DNA of 64,000 bases, taken from NCBI GenBank assembly GCA_963809385.1, contig CAWEJL010000013.1, forward strand, positions 103,878 through 167,877, given 5' to 3'. This DNA is from JAKAIY01 sp963809385. GTDB taxonomy: Bacteria; Chloroflexota; Ktedonobacteria; Ktedonobacterales; JADMIN01. Under the pieces are notes generated by a model that saw only the letters and a list, made by a program, of their open reading frames with translations, searched no databases and was not told where the DNA came from. Made by a program: the position numbers and the translations under genes. Within the stretch, counting starts at the first letter, position 1, and each line of letters opens with the position of its first letter. Below are positions 44,639 through 53,177 of the stretch, piece by piece.

Positions 44639-44667
44639 AGAATACTGGTCGCATCATCGCTTGTCAA
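44639..44667 (-). promoter_or_regulatory. strong sigma70 promoter of the rha/lut operon
   Basis: On the minus strand TTGACA (44667-44662), 17-base spacer, TATTCT (44644-44639): a near-consensus promoter. Transcription would start near 44632, immediately before operator O1. Confidence 0.85.
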
Positions 44668-44728
44668 GGGGTGTGCGTCGATTCGCGCAGATTCGCGCGG
44701 AAATTCGCGCGCGGTCGGGGGACATGGG

Positions 44729-45736
44729 CTAGCATTCGCCTGTGGACTGGCGCACGATGAGCTCAGGGCGGAAGACGATCTGGCGATGGGTGTGGGACTC
44801 CTTGCGGGTGATCTCATCGAGCAGCAGATCGGTGGCGGCGAAGCCCAGGTCGTACTTTGGCTGGCGAACCGTCGTGAGCGGCACGGCCAGCATAGGCGCG
44901 AGATCAATGTCGTCGTATCCGATCAGCGCCACGTCCCGCGGAACCATCACCTGCCGCCGCGCGAGCTCGTACATGACGCCCATGGCCAGATAATCGTTGC
45001 CGCAGAAGATGGCCGTGGGGCGGTCCGGCAGCTTCAGGAACGCTTCGACACAAGAGGCCCCGGCGTGCGCGTTGTCCATTTCCGCGGCGATCGGCGCGAT
45101 GGCGCGATCCAGGTCTAGCCCCGCCTCCGCGACCGCCCGGCGCAACCCAGTGAGGCGGTCCGCGTACTGCGCGCTGGTGAGCGGGCCGTGGATGTAGGCG
45201 ATCCGCCGGTGGCCGCGCTCCAGCAGGTGCCGCCCGGCCAGTTCTCCGCCGTAGACATCATCCACCGAGACCGAGCAGCTGTTCGCCTCCTGGCTGACAC
45301 GGTCGAGCAGCACGAGCGCCGTGCCGCTGCGGCGCAGCGCCCGCGCGTAGTTCGCCTTGTCGTCCACCGGCACGATCAGGACGCCAGCGACGCGCTGCTC
45401 CTCCAGGACCCGGAGGTAATTCTTCTCTTTGCGCGGCGAGTTGTCGGAGTTGCACAGAATAACGATATAGCCACGCTCGCTGGCGGCGTCCTCCGCGCCC
45501 CGCGCTACCTCCGTGAAGAACGGGTTCGAGACATCGAGCACGACCAGACCGATGCTCTGGGTTGAGCCGACGCGCAGATGGCGCGCTGACCCGTTGCGCA
45601 CGAAGCCCAATTCGTCTATCGTGCGCTGAACGCGCTCGCGCGTCTCCTCGGAGACGAGCTCAGGATGATTGAGCACATTCGAGACAGTGCCCAATGAAAC
45701 GCCCGCGCGGCGCGCGACTTCGTGCATATTGTGCAT
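44729..45736 (-). CDS. rhaR: LacI-family regulator of rhamnose catabolism
   Basis: 335 residues. The N-terminal HTH (MHEVARRAGVSLGTVSNVLN, residues ~4-23) and hinge helix (FVRNGSARHLRVGST) are followed by a periplasmic-binding-like sensor domain (GLVVLDVSNPFFTEVARGAE; CGNDYLAMGVMYELARRQ; LIGYDDIDLAPMLAVPLTTV). The hinge contains no Leu-Ala pair in the usual position, but the fold is clear. It is encoded directly upstream of the paired TGAAACGTTTCA operators and the rha operon, on the same strand. Likely a repressor released by rhamnose or a phosphorylated intermediate. The name follows function, not E. coli RhaR homology. Confidence 0.88.
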   Translation of the reverse strand: MHNMHEVARRAGVSLGTVSNVLNHPELVSEETRERVQRTIDELGFVRNGSARHLRVGSTQSIGLVVLDVSNPFFTEVARGAEDAASERGYIVILCNSDNSPRKEKNYLRVLEEQRVAGVLIVPVDDKANYARALRRSGTALVLLDRVSQEANSCSVSVDDVYGGELAGRHLLERGHRRIAYIHGPLTSAQYADRLTGLRRAVAEAGLDLDRAIAPIAAEMDNAHAGASCVEAFLKLPDRPTAIFCGNDYLAMGVMYELARRQVMVPRDVALIGYDDIDLAPMLAVPLTTVRQPKYDLGFAATDLLLDEITRKESHTHRQIVFRPELIVRQSTGEC

Positions 45737-45869
45737 CAGCGATGGCCTCAGTGTTCAGCGCTTCATCTCGCGCATACGTGTCCTATCTTCTCACTATTCT
45801 ACCCTCGTCTGTCAGCGCGGCGCGCAAGATAGCCCCATCGCGCCGTGCGCTGGCTGGCGCCTGGTCTGG

Positions 45870-46835
45870 CTACTGCGCCTCAGTAGTCGCGCCAGGCGTG
45901 GCGAGGGCGGCGCGCAGGGCGGCGATCGTCTCGACCCGGGCCTCCCTGGCGCGGTCCACAATCCGGTCCAGGCCGAGAAAGCCATGCGCCAGGTCCGCAT
46001 ACCGCCGCATGGTCGCTTCTGTCCCCGCCTCCCGCAGCCGCTCGCCATACTCTTCGCCCTCATCCCGCAGCGGGTCGTATCCGGCGGTGACGATCAGCGC
46101 CGGGGGCAGGCCGCTGAGGTTCGGGGCCAGCAGCGGCGAGGCCAGCGGGTCCGTCACATCCCCAGCGTCGCGGATATAGTGTTCCCGAAACCAGACCATG
46201 TCGTCGCGGGTCAGCATCGGCGCGTTCGCGTTTTCTTCGTATGATGCGCTGCCCATGCGCAGGTCGGTGATGGGGTACACCAGCAGTTGGAAGGTGAGCA
46301 GCGGCCCGCCTCGATCGCGGGCCATCAGCGCCACTACGGCGGCGAGGCCGCCGCCCGCGCTATCGCCCGCCACCGCCAGACGCGCCGGGTCGCCGTTGAT
46401 CTCCTCCATATGCCGCGCGGCCCAGCGCGTGGCGGCGTAGCAGTCCTCCGGCGCGGCGGGAAACGTGTGCTCCGGGGCAAGGCGGTAGTCCACCGCGACC
46501 ACAACGCAGGCTGCGCCATTGGCCACGCCGCGACATATGCCATCGTGTGTATCAAGATTGCACAGAACCCAGCCACCGCCGTGAAAGTAGACCACAACCG
46601 GAAACGGGCCCGCCCCATCCGGAGTGTAGATACGGATGGGGATCTCTCCATCCGGCCCCAGGATCGTTCGATTCTCGACGCGGGCGACCGATTCCGGCGG
46701 CGCCTGATCCGCTTGCGCTTCCAGCTCAGCGGCCATTGCCATGCGAACCGTCTCAGGCGATAGAGTGGGGCGTGGCGGGGCTCCTGTGGCCGCAAGCTGA
46801 TCGGCGTAGGCTTTGAGCTGCGGATCAAGGGTCAT
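45870..46835 (-). CDS. alpha/beta hydrolase fold-3 esterase (HSL family)
   Basis: 321 residues. HSL-type oxyanion motif HGGGW (VVYFHGGGWVLCNLDTH), nucleophile GDSAGGG, catalytic Asp in YDPLRDEGEEYGERL and His in DLAHGFLG. A typical lid region at the N-terminus starts DPQLKAYADQLAATG. Cleaves short acyl esters, perhaps removing acetyl or acyl groups from plant-derived sugars, given the adjacent rhamnose genes (inference). GGGAGG precedes ATG 46835. Confidence 0.88.
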   Translation of the reverse strand: MTLDPQLKAYADQLAATGAPPRPTLSPETVRMAMAAELEAQADQAPPESVARVENRTILGPDGEIPIRIYTPDGAGPFPVVVYFHGGGWVLCNLDTHDGICRGVANGAACVVVAVDYRLAPEHTFPAAPEDCYAATRWAARHMEEINGDPARLAVAGDSAGGGLAAVVALMARDRGGPLLTFQLLVYPITDLRMGSASYEENANAPMLTRDDMVWFREHYIRDAGDVTDPLASPLLAPNLSGLPPALIVTAGYDPLRDEGEEYGERLREAGTEATMRRYADLAHGFLGLDRIVDRAREARVETIAALRAALATPGATTEAQ

Positions 46836-48010
46836 GTTTTCATTCCTCCCGTCTCTCACAAATCGGGCGACTCCCCACGCGCCGCCGGGATTCAAGGCTA
46901 GGCCACATTCGTGTCATTCCCCTCCCCGCCGCGCGCATATGGTCTCGAGGCGAACCTGTCGCACCTTATCCGCCGCGTATAGACGTATACTGACAGAGAA
47001 GGGCTTTAGCCCGCCGCAAGCCGCCGTCCCGTTAGGGCGTGCGGTTAGGCGTCGAGGCTTCAGCCAATAGTCTGTCGCGGTTTCCGGTTCTACCTGCCGG
47101 TACGAGAATATCTCTCTAGGCACTTTGCACCTTCACCAATTTCAATCATGTTTGGGCGTTCCACGGTAAATCGTTCCCGTGGGTAAAAGCATGAACGTAC
47201 CTTGGAAGCTGGCGCCAGACGTTTGCATCCGAGTTGATTGAGCCTAGCTCGCTCGGAGAGTCTGCAACGCCTCCTAGGGCCGGGCAGGCCCTTCAGGCGC
47301 TAACGTGAACCGTGAGGTTGTGCGTAGCCTGAGAATCCATCGGGCTTTAGCCCGCGTGGAGTGTCAAACAAACCCGGCGCCCGTCTCTGGCGCCAGGTGG
47401 TAGGTTCGTGATAGCGCGCCGCGTGATTGAGCAGGAAGCAGGCGCGCTCGACGAAGCTGCCCACTACAATCAACATGCTCAAGGCCCGCGGTGTAGCCGC
47501 GTACTGAATCCCGTCGGGTCCGCCAGTACAACATCTGCTTGACATGCCTGCTCGCTGCTGGTTGTCGAGCAAGAAGAATCCAGCGAGTTCGGGTCGTGGC
47601 TTTACTGCCGCGACCCGTTCGTCGTTCAATGAAGCGCATCATGCGCATGGCATGAAGCGCATGACACCACAGGGGACGTCTGCGTTGTCTGCATGGTACG
47701 TTAGCGCGGTGTAGCGTCTGGCGTGTACCTGGGCCGCTCTCTGGTGACGGCTCCTCGGCGCAGCGCACCTGCGGCTTGGCTGGCGGCGTGGCGGTCTTTT
47801 TTCCGGTGACGTCGTAGATGGCCGCCCAGGCGGAGCCGATGGCGCTGGGGGTCATGGTCTGTGCGCATCTTCAACACCGATCAAGGGGCAATCCACCAGC
47901 CAGGCGTATACGATCCAGATGGAGCGGGCAGGCGTCCAGATCAGTTGGGACGAGCGTGGGCGGGCGCTGGGCAATGTGTTCGTCGAGCGGTGGGATCATC
48001 CGGATTTTCG
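46836..48010. other. gene-poor region with tRNA and transposase remnants
   Basis: About 1.2 kb without an intact gene. It holds a deleted tRNA-Asp copy (47483-47524), several ATGAAGCGCAT-like short repeats near 47630-47670, and an IS3-type transposase remnant (47850-48014). This is typical of an old insertion hotspot. Confidence 0.55.
47483..47524 (+). pseudogene. deleted tRNA-Asp copy / possible attachment-site scar
   Basis: The last 19 bases (47506-47524) match the 3' end of tRNA-Asp at 31568-31586 with one difference (GAAtCCCGTCGGGTCCGCC). The preceding ~21 bases (GGCCCGCGGTGTAGCCGCGT) resemble its 5' part (GGACCCGTAGTGTAGCGGCC). The anticodon arm and variable region are missing, so it cannot be a working tRNA. 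Same orientation as the intact gene, 15.9 kb away. Confidence 0.65.
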
Positions 48011-48014
48011 CTAG
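47850..48014 (+). pseudogene. remnant of IS3-family transposase OrfB
   Basis: Two frames together give RIFNTDQGA and, after a shift, YTIQMERAGVQISWDERGRA then LGNVFVERWDHPDF. These match the IS3 integrase-core pattern (E/R-IFNTDQG-x-QFTS, GIxISMDGRGRAxDNVFVERLW). The catalytic Asp of NTDQG and the Glu of VER are still recognisable but the frame is broken and both ends are missing. No terminal inverted repeats seen. Confidence 0.7.
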
Positions 48015-48925
48015 GCCGGACGCTGGCCGATGGCCACAGAGATCGCCCAATAGGAGCGATAGCGGTCCACCTCGGCTAGCCAGCGCTGGATCGTCGCATC
48101 GAAGGTGGTGGCGTCCGTGACACCGGTGGCCAGGATGGGGCCGCGCAGGCCTTGAATCACCGCCAGCACGTCGGTCTGCATCATCCGACCGAGACGCCCA
48201 CCATGAGCGCCGATTGGGATCTGGATCTCACGCGCCGCGACGTTGGTTAATCCCGCCTCCCGCAAGAATAGGGGCAGGCGCGGGCCGATCTGTAAATCAA
48301 TCTCTCGCATCGCAGTGACTTTGAGCGCCCACTGGGTGAACACCTTTTCCGCTGGAGACGCCGCCCCCACGCCGACATTGCCCTCGATCAACTCCACCCA
48401 GCCGTGTGGTCGGGTGACGCGCGCCAGCTCGGCGACCACCTGCGGCCAGCGCGGGCGCGGGATCGCGGCGAAAAGCAGGCGCTGGTGCGTGAAGTCAAAG
48501 CTGGCGTCAGCAAAGGGGAGGCCCTCCAGGATGTTTCCGGCCACGAACGCATAGTTGGGTGGCCGGATGTCCCCGGTAGCGCCCATAGGGGCCGCAGCGG
48601 CAGGGGGCGGCGTCAGATCAACGCCTACCACATTGGCTTGGGGGAAGTTGAGCGCCATCTCCTGCGTCCAGCGCCCGGAGCCGGAACCCACATCGAGGAT
48701 GTCGTGTGGCTGAGCGATCGGAGCGAGGTAGTTGCCGTGCAACGCGTAGCGCAGCATGTAGTGCTGGAAATCCAGCCGGTTGATCTCTGCGTCGTCCTTG
48801 GGCAGGGCGTAGGGCACTCCGACAATGTGACGGCGACCGCCCGTGAGGTGGAAAAGGCCGGAACCGGGCTGTGACTCAGTCGCGGTCTCCGGCCGCCTCC
48901 GGCGCAAAAAAGCAAACCAGCTCAT
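48011..48925 (-). CDS. SAM-dependent methyltransferase (class I, UbiE-like)
   Basis: 304 residues. Motif I is ILDVGSGSGRWTQEMAL with acidic loop NVVGVDLTPPP; later motifs are FAFVAGNILEGLPF-type (YAFVAGNILEGLPFADASFD) and ARVTRPHGWVELIEG. C-terminal ~100 residues are variable and probably bind substrate. AGGAGG precedes ATG 48925. No neighbour suggests the substrate; lipid, quinone or natural-product methylation are all possible. Confidence 0.8.
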   Translation of the reverse strand: MSWFAFLRRRRPETATESQPGSGLFHLTGGRRHIVGVPYALPKDDAEINRLDFQHYMLRYALHGNYLAPIAQPHDILDVGSGSGRWTQEMALNFPQANVVGVDLTPPPAAAAPMGATGDIRPPNYAFVAGNILEGLPFADASFDFTHQRLLFAAIPRPRWPQVVAELARVTRPHGWVELIEGNVGVGAASPAEKVFTQWALKVTAMREIDLQIGPRLPLFLREAGLTNVAAREIQIPIGAHGGRLGRMMQTDVLAVIQGLRGPILATGVTDATTFDATIQRWLAEVDRYRSYWAISVAIGQRPA

Positions 48926-49209
48926 TGGGGAGTCCTCCTGTCCCATAGCTCAGATCCGTATTGGGTTCATCCATCGCGTCCATATACACGACAGCTGGCT
49001 TTAACGCGGGCGCTGTCCCACGCAGTATGCTCCCTAGCCAAGCGCTCGTCAATCTCCCACGCGGGCGGCGTCAGGGCCTGTGAATGGTCGGCGTGGCGCC
49101 GGCAAGCCAGCCGGCGCAGGCTCCCATTCGCCGCGTCCCAGGCCGCGCAGGGCTGACGCGCGAGCGAGGCGAGAAGCGCGCGAAGGCGCGCGGAGCGGCA
49201 GCAGCCCGA

Positions 49210-49304
49210 AGGGCGGCCTTCGCGGCCAGCGGGCGAGCGCAGCGAAGCCCCCATGTGGGTTCCGGGTTCCCGCATGGGGCCCGTAGCCGCGGGTTTCCCC
49301 GCCG
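49210..49304. repeat. palindromic repeat family C, copy 2
   Basis: Reverse-complement arrangement of 9750-9843: GGCGGCCTTCGCGGC, GGCGAGCGCAGCGAAGC, the CCCCATGTGGGTT / AACCCGCATGGGG-type hairpin, and GCGGGTTTCCCCGCC at the end. Confidence 0.7.
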
Positions 49305-49352
49305 GGCCTCACGCCGAGAATTCACAAGGCCTGGCCCGCTGAGCCATCTTTA

Positions 49353-49381
49353 TTGACGCCTTTATGCGCTTCCTGTATCAT
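49353..49381 (+). promoter_or_regulatory. promoter of the ArsR/hyf-like operon
   Basis: TTGACG (49353-49358), 17-base spacer, TATCAT (49376-49381). Expected start near 49388, two bases before the dyad operator. Confidence 0.7.
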
Positions 49382-49389
49382 AAGAAACA

Positions 49390-49421
49390 CAATATTCAAA
49401 TACTTTGATGTTTGTATATTG
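49390..49421. promoter_or_regulatory. dyad operator, probable ArsR-type site
   Basis: Imperfect inverted repeat: left arm CAATATTCAAAT, right arm GTTTGTATATTG (10 of 12 positions complementary), in AT-rich sequence directly after the predicted transcription start of the ArsR gene. This fits steric autorepression. Confidence 0.65.
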
Positions 49422-49461
49422 ACGACAGCCTATTTGGCGCAGGACGAGGAGGGGCATGACG

Positions 49462-49857
49462 ATGCCGCATTCGTTGCAGACATTCAAGGCGGAATTCTTT
49501 AAAGCGCTAAGCCACCCTGCTCGGATCCGCATCCTCGAATCGCTCCGTGAGGGTGAGAAGAGCGTGATGCAGCTACAAGCCGACCTCGGCATGGACCAAA
49601 GCGCGGTCAGCCAGCAACTGAGCGTCCTGCGAGGCAAGGGGCTGCTGCGTGCCAACAAGGTCGGGACCAGTGTCTTTTACAGCGCGGCCGATCCCCTGCT
49701 CTACGACCTGCTCGATGTTGCGCGAGCGATCTTCAATAACCAGTTGATCGAGACGTCTGATGTCCTACGCCAACTCAATCAGGAGGCGGAACCCGAGGCC
49801 GCGACTCCTCCGATTGGGGACGTCAGTGATCGAGGATTGTGGCCCCGGCGGCCGTGA
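49462..49857 (+). CDS. ArsR-family transcriptional regulator
   Basis: 131 residues. Winged HTH with FFKALSHPARIRILESLREG, the helix-turn-helix VMQLQADLGMDQSAVSQQL and the wing LLRANKVGTSVFYSAADP. The alpha3 metal motif ELCVCDL of ArsR/SmtB is absent (there are no cysteines), so it is not a classical arsenic/zinc sensor and may respond to redox or a small molecule. ATG 49462 sits 9 bases after GAGGAGG; ATG 49456 is also possible. It is the first gene before the hyf-like operon, and the operator at 49390-49421 lies in its leader. Confidence 0.85.
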   Translation: MPHSLQTFKAEFFKALSHPARIRILESLREGEKSVMQLQADLGMDQSAVSQQLSVLRGKGLLRANKVGTSVFYSAADPLLYDLLDVARAIFNNQLIETSDVLRQLNQEAEPEAATPPIGDVSDRGLWPRRP

Positions 49858-49956
49858 TATGAGAACGGCGTGCCAGTCGCGGGCGGATACCTGCCAGGTC
49901 AGCGCCTGCGATCGATTGACAGGCGCTCGGAACTCGTGGAGACGGTGGAGGTATTG

Positions 49957-52077
49957 GTGGAAAATGATCCCCTGATGATGATGGTCATACTGGCCGCAAT
50001 CATCATGGTCGTTGGCGCGGTCGCGGCGGTGACATGCGCACGCTGGCCTCGTATCGCGGTCACCGTGGGCTATGTCAGCGGCGCGACCGCGTCAGCGCTC
50101 CTCACTGGCGCCGCCATCGGGCTGCTCTTCACTCCACATACCGTGCGGATGAGTCTTGGGGTCGCTTTTGGCCCCGTGACCGCGGCCTATACCGTACTGC
50201 TCGATCCCCTGGCCGCGTTTTTTCTGCTACTGCTCGGTATCGGCGGCCTGCTCAGCGCGCCTTACGCGATCGGCTATGCTCGGCCTGCGCCCGATGAGCG
50301 CGGCGCCGCGAGCGCATGGCTTGCGGCCGGCTATAATCTCTTCCTCTTGAGCATGGGCCTGGTAATTCTCGCCGACAACGCCTTTCTCTTTCTGCTCGCG
50401 TGGGAATCCATGTCGCTCATCAGCTACTTTCTCGTGAGCTATCATCATGAGCGTGCGGCGGTGCGTCGCGCTGGCCTGCTCTACGTTATCGTCACGCATG
50501 TCGGCGCCGCTTTTCTCCTCTTCGCGTTCGCCCTCCTCGCAGCCGCGGACGGCGGCAATCTGAGCTTTGAAGCGATGCGCGCCGCAGTACACGGCGGCGG
50601 CCTTTCGCCAGCCATTCGCAACCTTGCCTTCCTCTGTGCGCTGGTTGGTTTCGGCTCCAAGGCTGGCCTGATGCCCATGCACTTCTGGCTGCCGCGCGCG
50701 CATCCAGCCGCTCCAAGTCATATCTCCGCGATGATGTCGGGCGTCATGCTCAAGATAGCCCTCTATGGCCTGATACGCATGAGCTTCGACCTCCTCGGTG
50801 TGAGCGCTCCTGGCGCGCAAATCGCGGCGGGAAGAACCGTTCCCCCACCGCTCTGGTGGGGCGCGTTGCTCCTCACACTCGGTCTGGTCTCAGCGATCCT
50901 CGGTGCGCTGTACGCGGTCGTGGAGCCGGACCTGAAACGGCTGCTCGCCTTCAGCAGTATCGAGAACATCGGCATCATCAGCATGAGTTTGGGCGCCGCG
51001 TTGCTGTGTACCGGGATTCCCGGTCGCGCGGCCCAGGCTCTTGCCGCCCTCGCGCTCATCGCCGCGTGCTTCCATATGCTGAATCACACGGTCTTCAAAT
51101 CACTGCTCTTCCTGGTGGCTGGCGCGGTGCAGCATGCGACGCGCACCACCTCGCTGGAGGCGCTCGGCGGCCTCGTCAAGCGTATGCCCTGGACGGCGGT
51201 GTGTGCCTTGCTTGGGGCGCTCGCTATCGCCGGACTCCCGCCGTTCAATGGATTCGTCAGCGAGTGGCTCACCTATCAAGCATTGCTTGGCGTAGCGTTT
51301 TCTAGCGGCACGGCCTGGATCAGGCTGGTCGGGGTGATTGCGGCCAGCGGCCTGGCGCTGACCGCGGCGCTGGCCGCCGCAACATTTCTGAAGGCCTTCG
51401 GCATCGGATTCCTGGCGCTGCCGCGCAGCGTGGCGGCGGAGCAGGCTCAAGAAGTCGCGCCGTCCATGCGGTTGAGCATGGCGGCAGGGGCGCTGCTTAC
51501 TGTCGTTTTGGGGATAGGCGCCGGCGGGGCGTTCGTGGCGCTCACGCCAGTCATCGCGGTGGCGCTGTCGCCTGCCGCAGCTGCGGCGTTGCAGCCGTCG
51601 CTGTGGATGGCGCTTCCCTCAGCGCCGTCCGTCGCCTTCGGCGGCGCTGGCAGCCTGGCTCCGCTCGCCCTTGTGTTGCCAGTTGCGCTCCTACCGCTGG
51701 GATGGGGGCTGGCCCGGTGGATCGCCGGACCAGCCCGCACGCGCCTCGCGGAGACCTGGGTCTGCGGGCAAACGCTGACGCCTCGCATGGAGTACAGCGC
51801 GACAAGCTTCGCCAAGCCGTTGCGCCGTGTCTTTCAGGCCGTCTTATTGCCTTTCCGCGAGGTGCGCGTCACCTATGCGTCCGAGCCCTACGTCGTTGAG
51901 CGCATTGAGTATCGCGCGGGTATCGCCTCGGCGCTTGACTCGGCGCTCGCGCGTAGCGCCCGCCGTGCGGGCGCGCGGGCCATCGAATTCGTGAAGGCTG
52001 GGCAGAACGGCAGTATCCGGCTGTATCTCGGCTACATCCTGGCCACGCTCATTTTGCTGCTCCTGATCGCGCGCTAA
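49957..52077 (+). CDS. hyfB: hydrogenase-4 component B-like (NuoL/M/MrpD antiporter fold)
   Basis: About 706 residues, 14 or more membrane helices. Proton-antiporter core: FLLAWESMSLISYFLVSYHH, then VGFGSKAGLMPMHFWLPRAH with the conserved Lys and His, SAMMSGVMLKIALYGLIRM, and LKRLLAFSSIENIGIISMSL. These match HyfB/HycC and NuoL-type subunits that couple electron transfer to ion movement. Start chosen at GTG 49957 behind GGAGGT; the frame is open further upstream. First membrane subunit of the complex. Confidence 0.88.
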   Translation: MENDPLMMMVILAAIIMVVGAVAAVTCARWPRIAVTVGYVSGATASALLTGAAIGLLFTPHTVRMSLGVAFGPVTAAYTVLLDPLAAFFLLLLGIGGLLSAPYAIGYARPAPDERGAASAWLAAGYNLFLLSMGLVILADNAFLFLLAWESMSLISYFLVSYHHERAAVRRAGLLYVIVTHVGAAFLLFAFALLAAADGGNLSFEAMRAAVHGGGLSPAIRNLAFLCALVGFGSKAGLMPMHFWLPRAHPAAPSHISAMMSGVMLKIALYGLIRMSFDLLGVSAPGAQIAAGRTVPPPLWWGALLLTLGLVSAILGALYAVVEPDLKRLLAFSSIENIGIISMSLGAALLCTGIPGRAAQALAALALIAACFHMLNHTVFKSLLFLVAGAVQHATRTTSLEALGGLVKRMPWTAVCALLGALAIAGLPPFNGFVSEWLTYQALLGVAFSSGTAWIRLVGVIAASGLALTAALAAATFLKAFGIGFLALPRSVAAEQAQEVAPSMRLSMAAGALLTVVLGIGAGGAFVALTPVIAVALSPAAAAALQPSLWMALPSAPSVAFGGAGSLAPLALVLPVALLPLGWGLARWIAGPARTRLAETWVCGQTLTPRMEYSATSFAKPLRRVFQAVLLPFREVRVTYASEPYVVERIEYRAGIASALDSALARSARRAGARAIEFVKAGQNGSIRLYLGYILATLILLLLIAR

Positions 52078-52160
52078 GGGGCTCGTGATGAGGATGGCTC
52101 GCTTTCTATCGCCGCAAAGCGGCAGCAGAGATCCGATAAGGGAAACGGGGCAATACACAC

Positions 52161-53129
52161 GTGATTGTTGGCATAGCGGTGGCGCCGCTGATGGCGCGCA
52201 TAGGCGCCGCAGTAGCTCAGCTCGTGGCGATACTCGCGCTGGCGCCACTCATCCAGGGCATTATCAAGCGCGTCAAAGCCCGCCTTCAGAACCGGCGTGG
52301 GCCATCGATACTCCAGCCGTACTATGACCTGGCCAAGTATTTTCCGAAAGTACCGGTCGTCTCGGAGCATGCCAGCTGGGTAAGCCGGTTGGCGCCCTAC
52401 GTGGTCACAGCCACCGTCTGGTCGGCGGCGCTGCTCACGCCACTCGTGCTGGTCGCGCCGCTCGCGCCATTCGATGACATCATTCTCTTTCTGGCGCTCT
52501 TTGCGCTGGCGCGCGCCTGGATCGTACTGGCGGGCCTGGATAGCGGCAGCGCCTTCGGGGGGATGGGCGGCAGCCGCGATGTCATGGTTGCGGTCCTGGC
52601 TGAGCCCGGCCTGATCCTGGTCCTCTTCACGGCAGCCCTGCGCGCTGGCTCACTCAGCCTGTCCGGCATCTCTCAGGCGACGGTCGCGGCAGGATTCAAC
52701 GTCCTGAGCCCAGGATTTTTGCTCGCTGGGCTGGCCCTGGCGCTGATTGCGGTGGCTGAGACCGGGCGCCTGCCAGTGGACAACCCAGATACGCATCTCG
52801 AGCTGACCATGATCCATGAAGGCATGCTCCTGGAGTATTCCGGGCGGGCGCTGGCCTTGCTGCTCTGGGCGCAGATGGTCAAGCAGGTGGTCATCATCAG
52901 CCTGCTGATCTGTCTCTTCCTGCCATGGACAGGCGTCTCAGGCGCCTCCCCGGCGGCCTTCGCGCTCGACGGCCTGGTCTACGTGGCGAAAGTCGTGATC
53001 ATCGCCGTGGCGCTTGGCGTGGTCGAGATGCTCGAGCCCAAGCTACGGCTCTTTCGTCTGCCGCGCTACCTGGGAGCCGCCTATCTGGTAGCGCTGCTGG
53101 CGCTCGTCGCCAACGTGGTGGCGCGGTGA
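52161..53129 (+). CDS. hyfC: hydrogenase-4 component C-like (NuoH-type membrane anchor)
   Basis: 322 residues, eight membrane helices. NuoH/HyfC motifs: RVKARLQNRRGPSILQPYYD with the RRGP quinone/anchor loop, DLAKYFPK, ALIAVAETGRLPVDNPDTHL and ELTMIHEGMLLEYSG. The acidic residues of these loops contact the iron-sulfur subunits. GTG start at 52161, 83 bases after hyfB; no strong ribosome site. Confidence 0.92.
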   Translation: MIVGIAVAPLMARIGAAVAQLVAILALAPLIQGIIKRVKARLQNRRGPSILQPYYDLAKYFPKVPVVSEHASWVSRLAPYVVTATVWSAALLTPLVLVAPLAPFDDIILFLALFALARAWIVLAGLDSGSAFGGMGGSRDVMVAVLAEPGLILVLFTAALRAGSLSLSGISQATVAAGFNVLSPGFLLAGLALALIAVAETGRLPVDNPDTHLELTMIHEGMLLEYSGRALALLLWAQMVKQVVIISLLICLFLPWTGVSGASPAAFALDGLVYVAKVVIIAVALGVVEMLEPKLRLFRLPRYLGAAYLVALLALVANVVAR

Positions 53130-53177
53130 ACCGAAGCACGGCTTGCCGACCTATGGCGAGAGGGAGATAACGATCAG

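Larger units (their letters stand above)
48926..49461. other. intergenic region with family C repeat and ArsR-operon control region
   Basis: 536 bases between divergent genes: a family C repeat at 49210-49304, then the promoter (49353-49381) and dyad operator (49390-49421) of the ArsR/hyf operon. No gene. Confidence 0.55.

Noticed and set aside
49462..49857. Arsenic resistance regulator
   Set aside because: No cysteines and no ars genes nearby; the ArsR fold alone does not indicate arsenic sensing.
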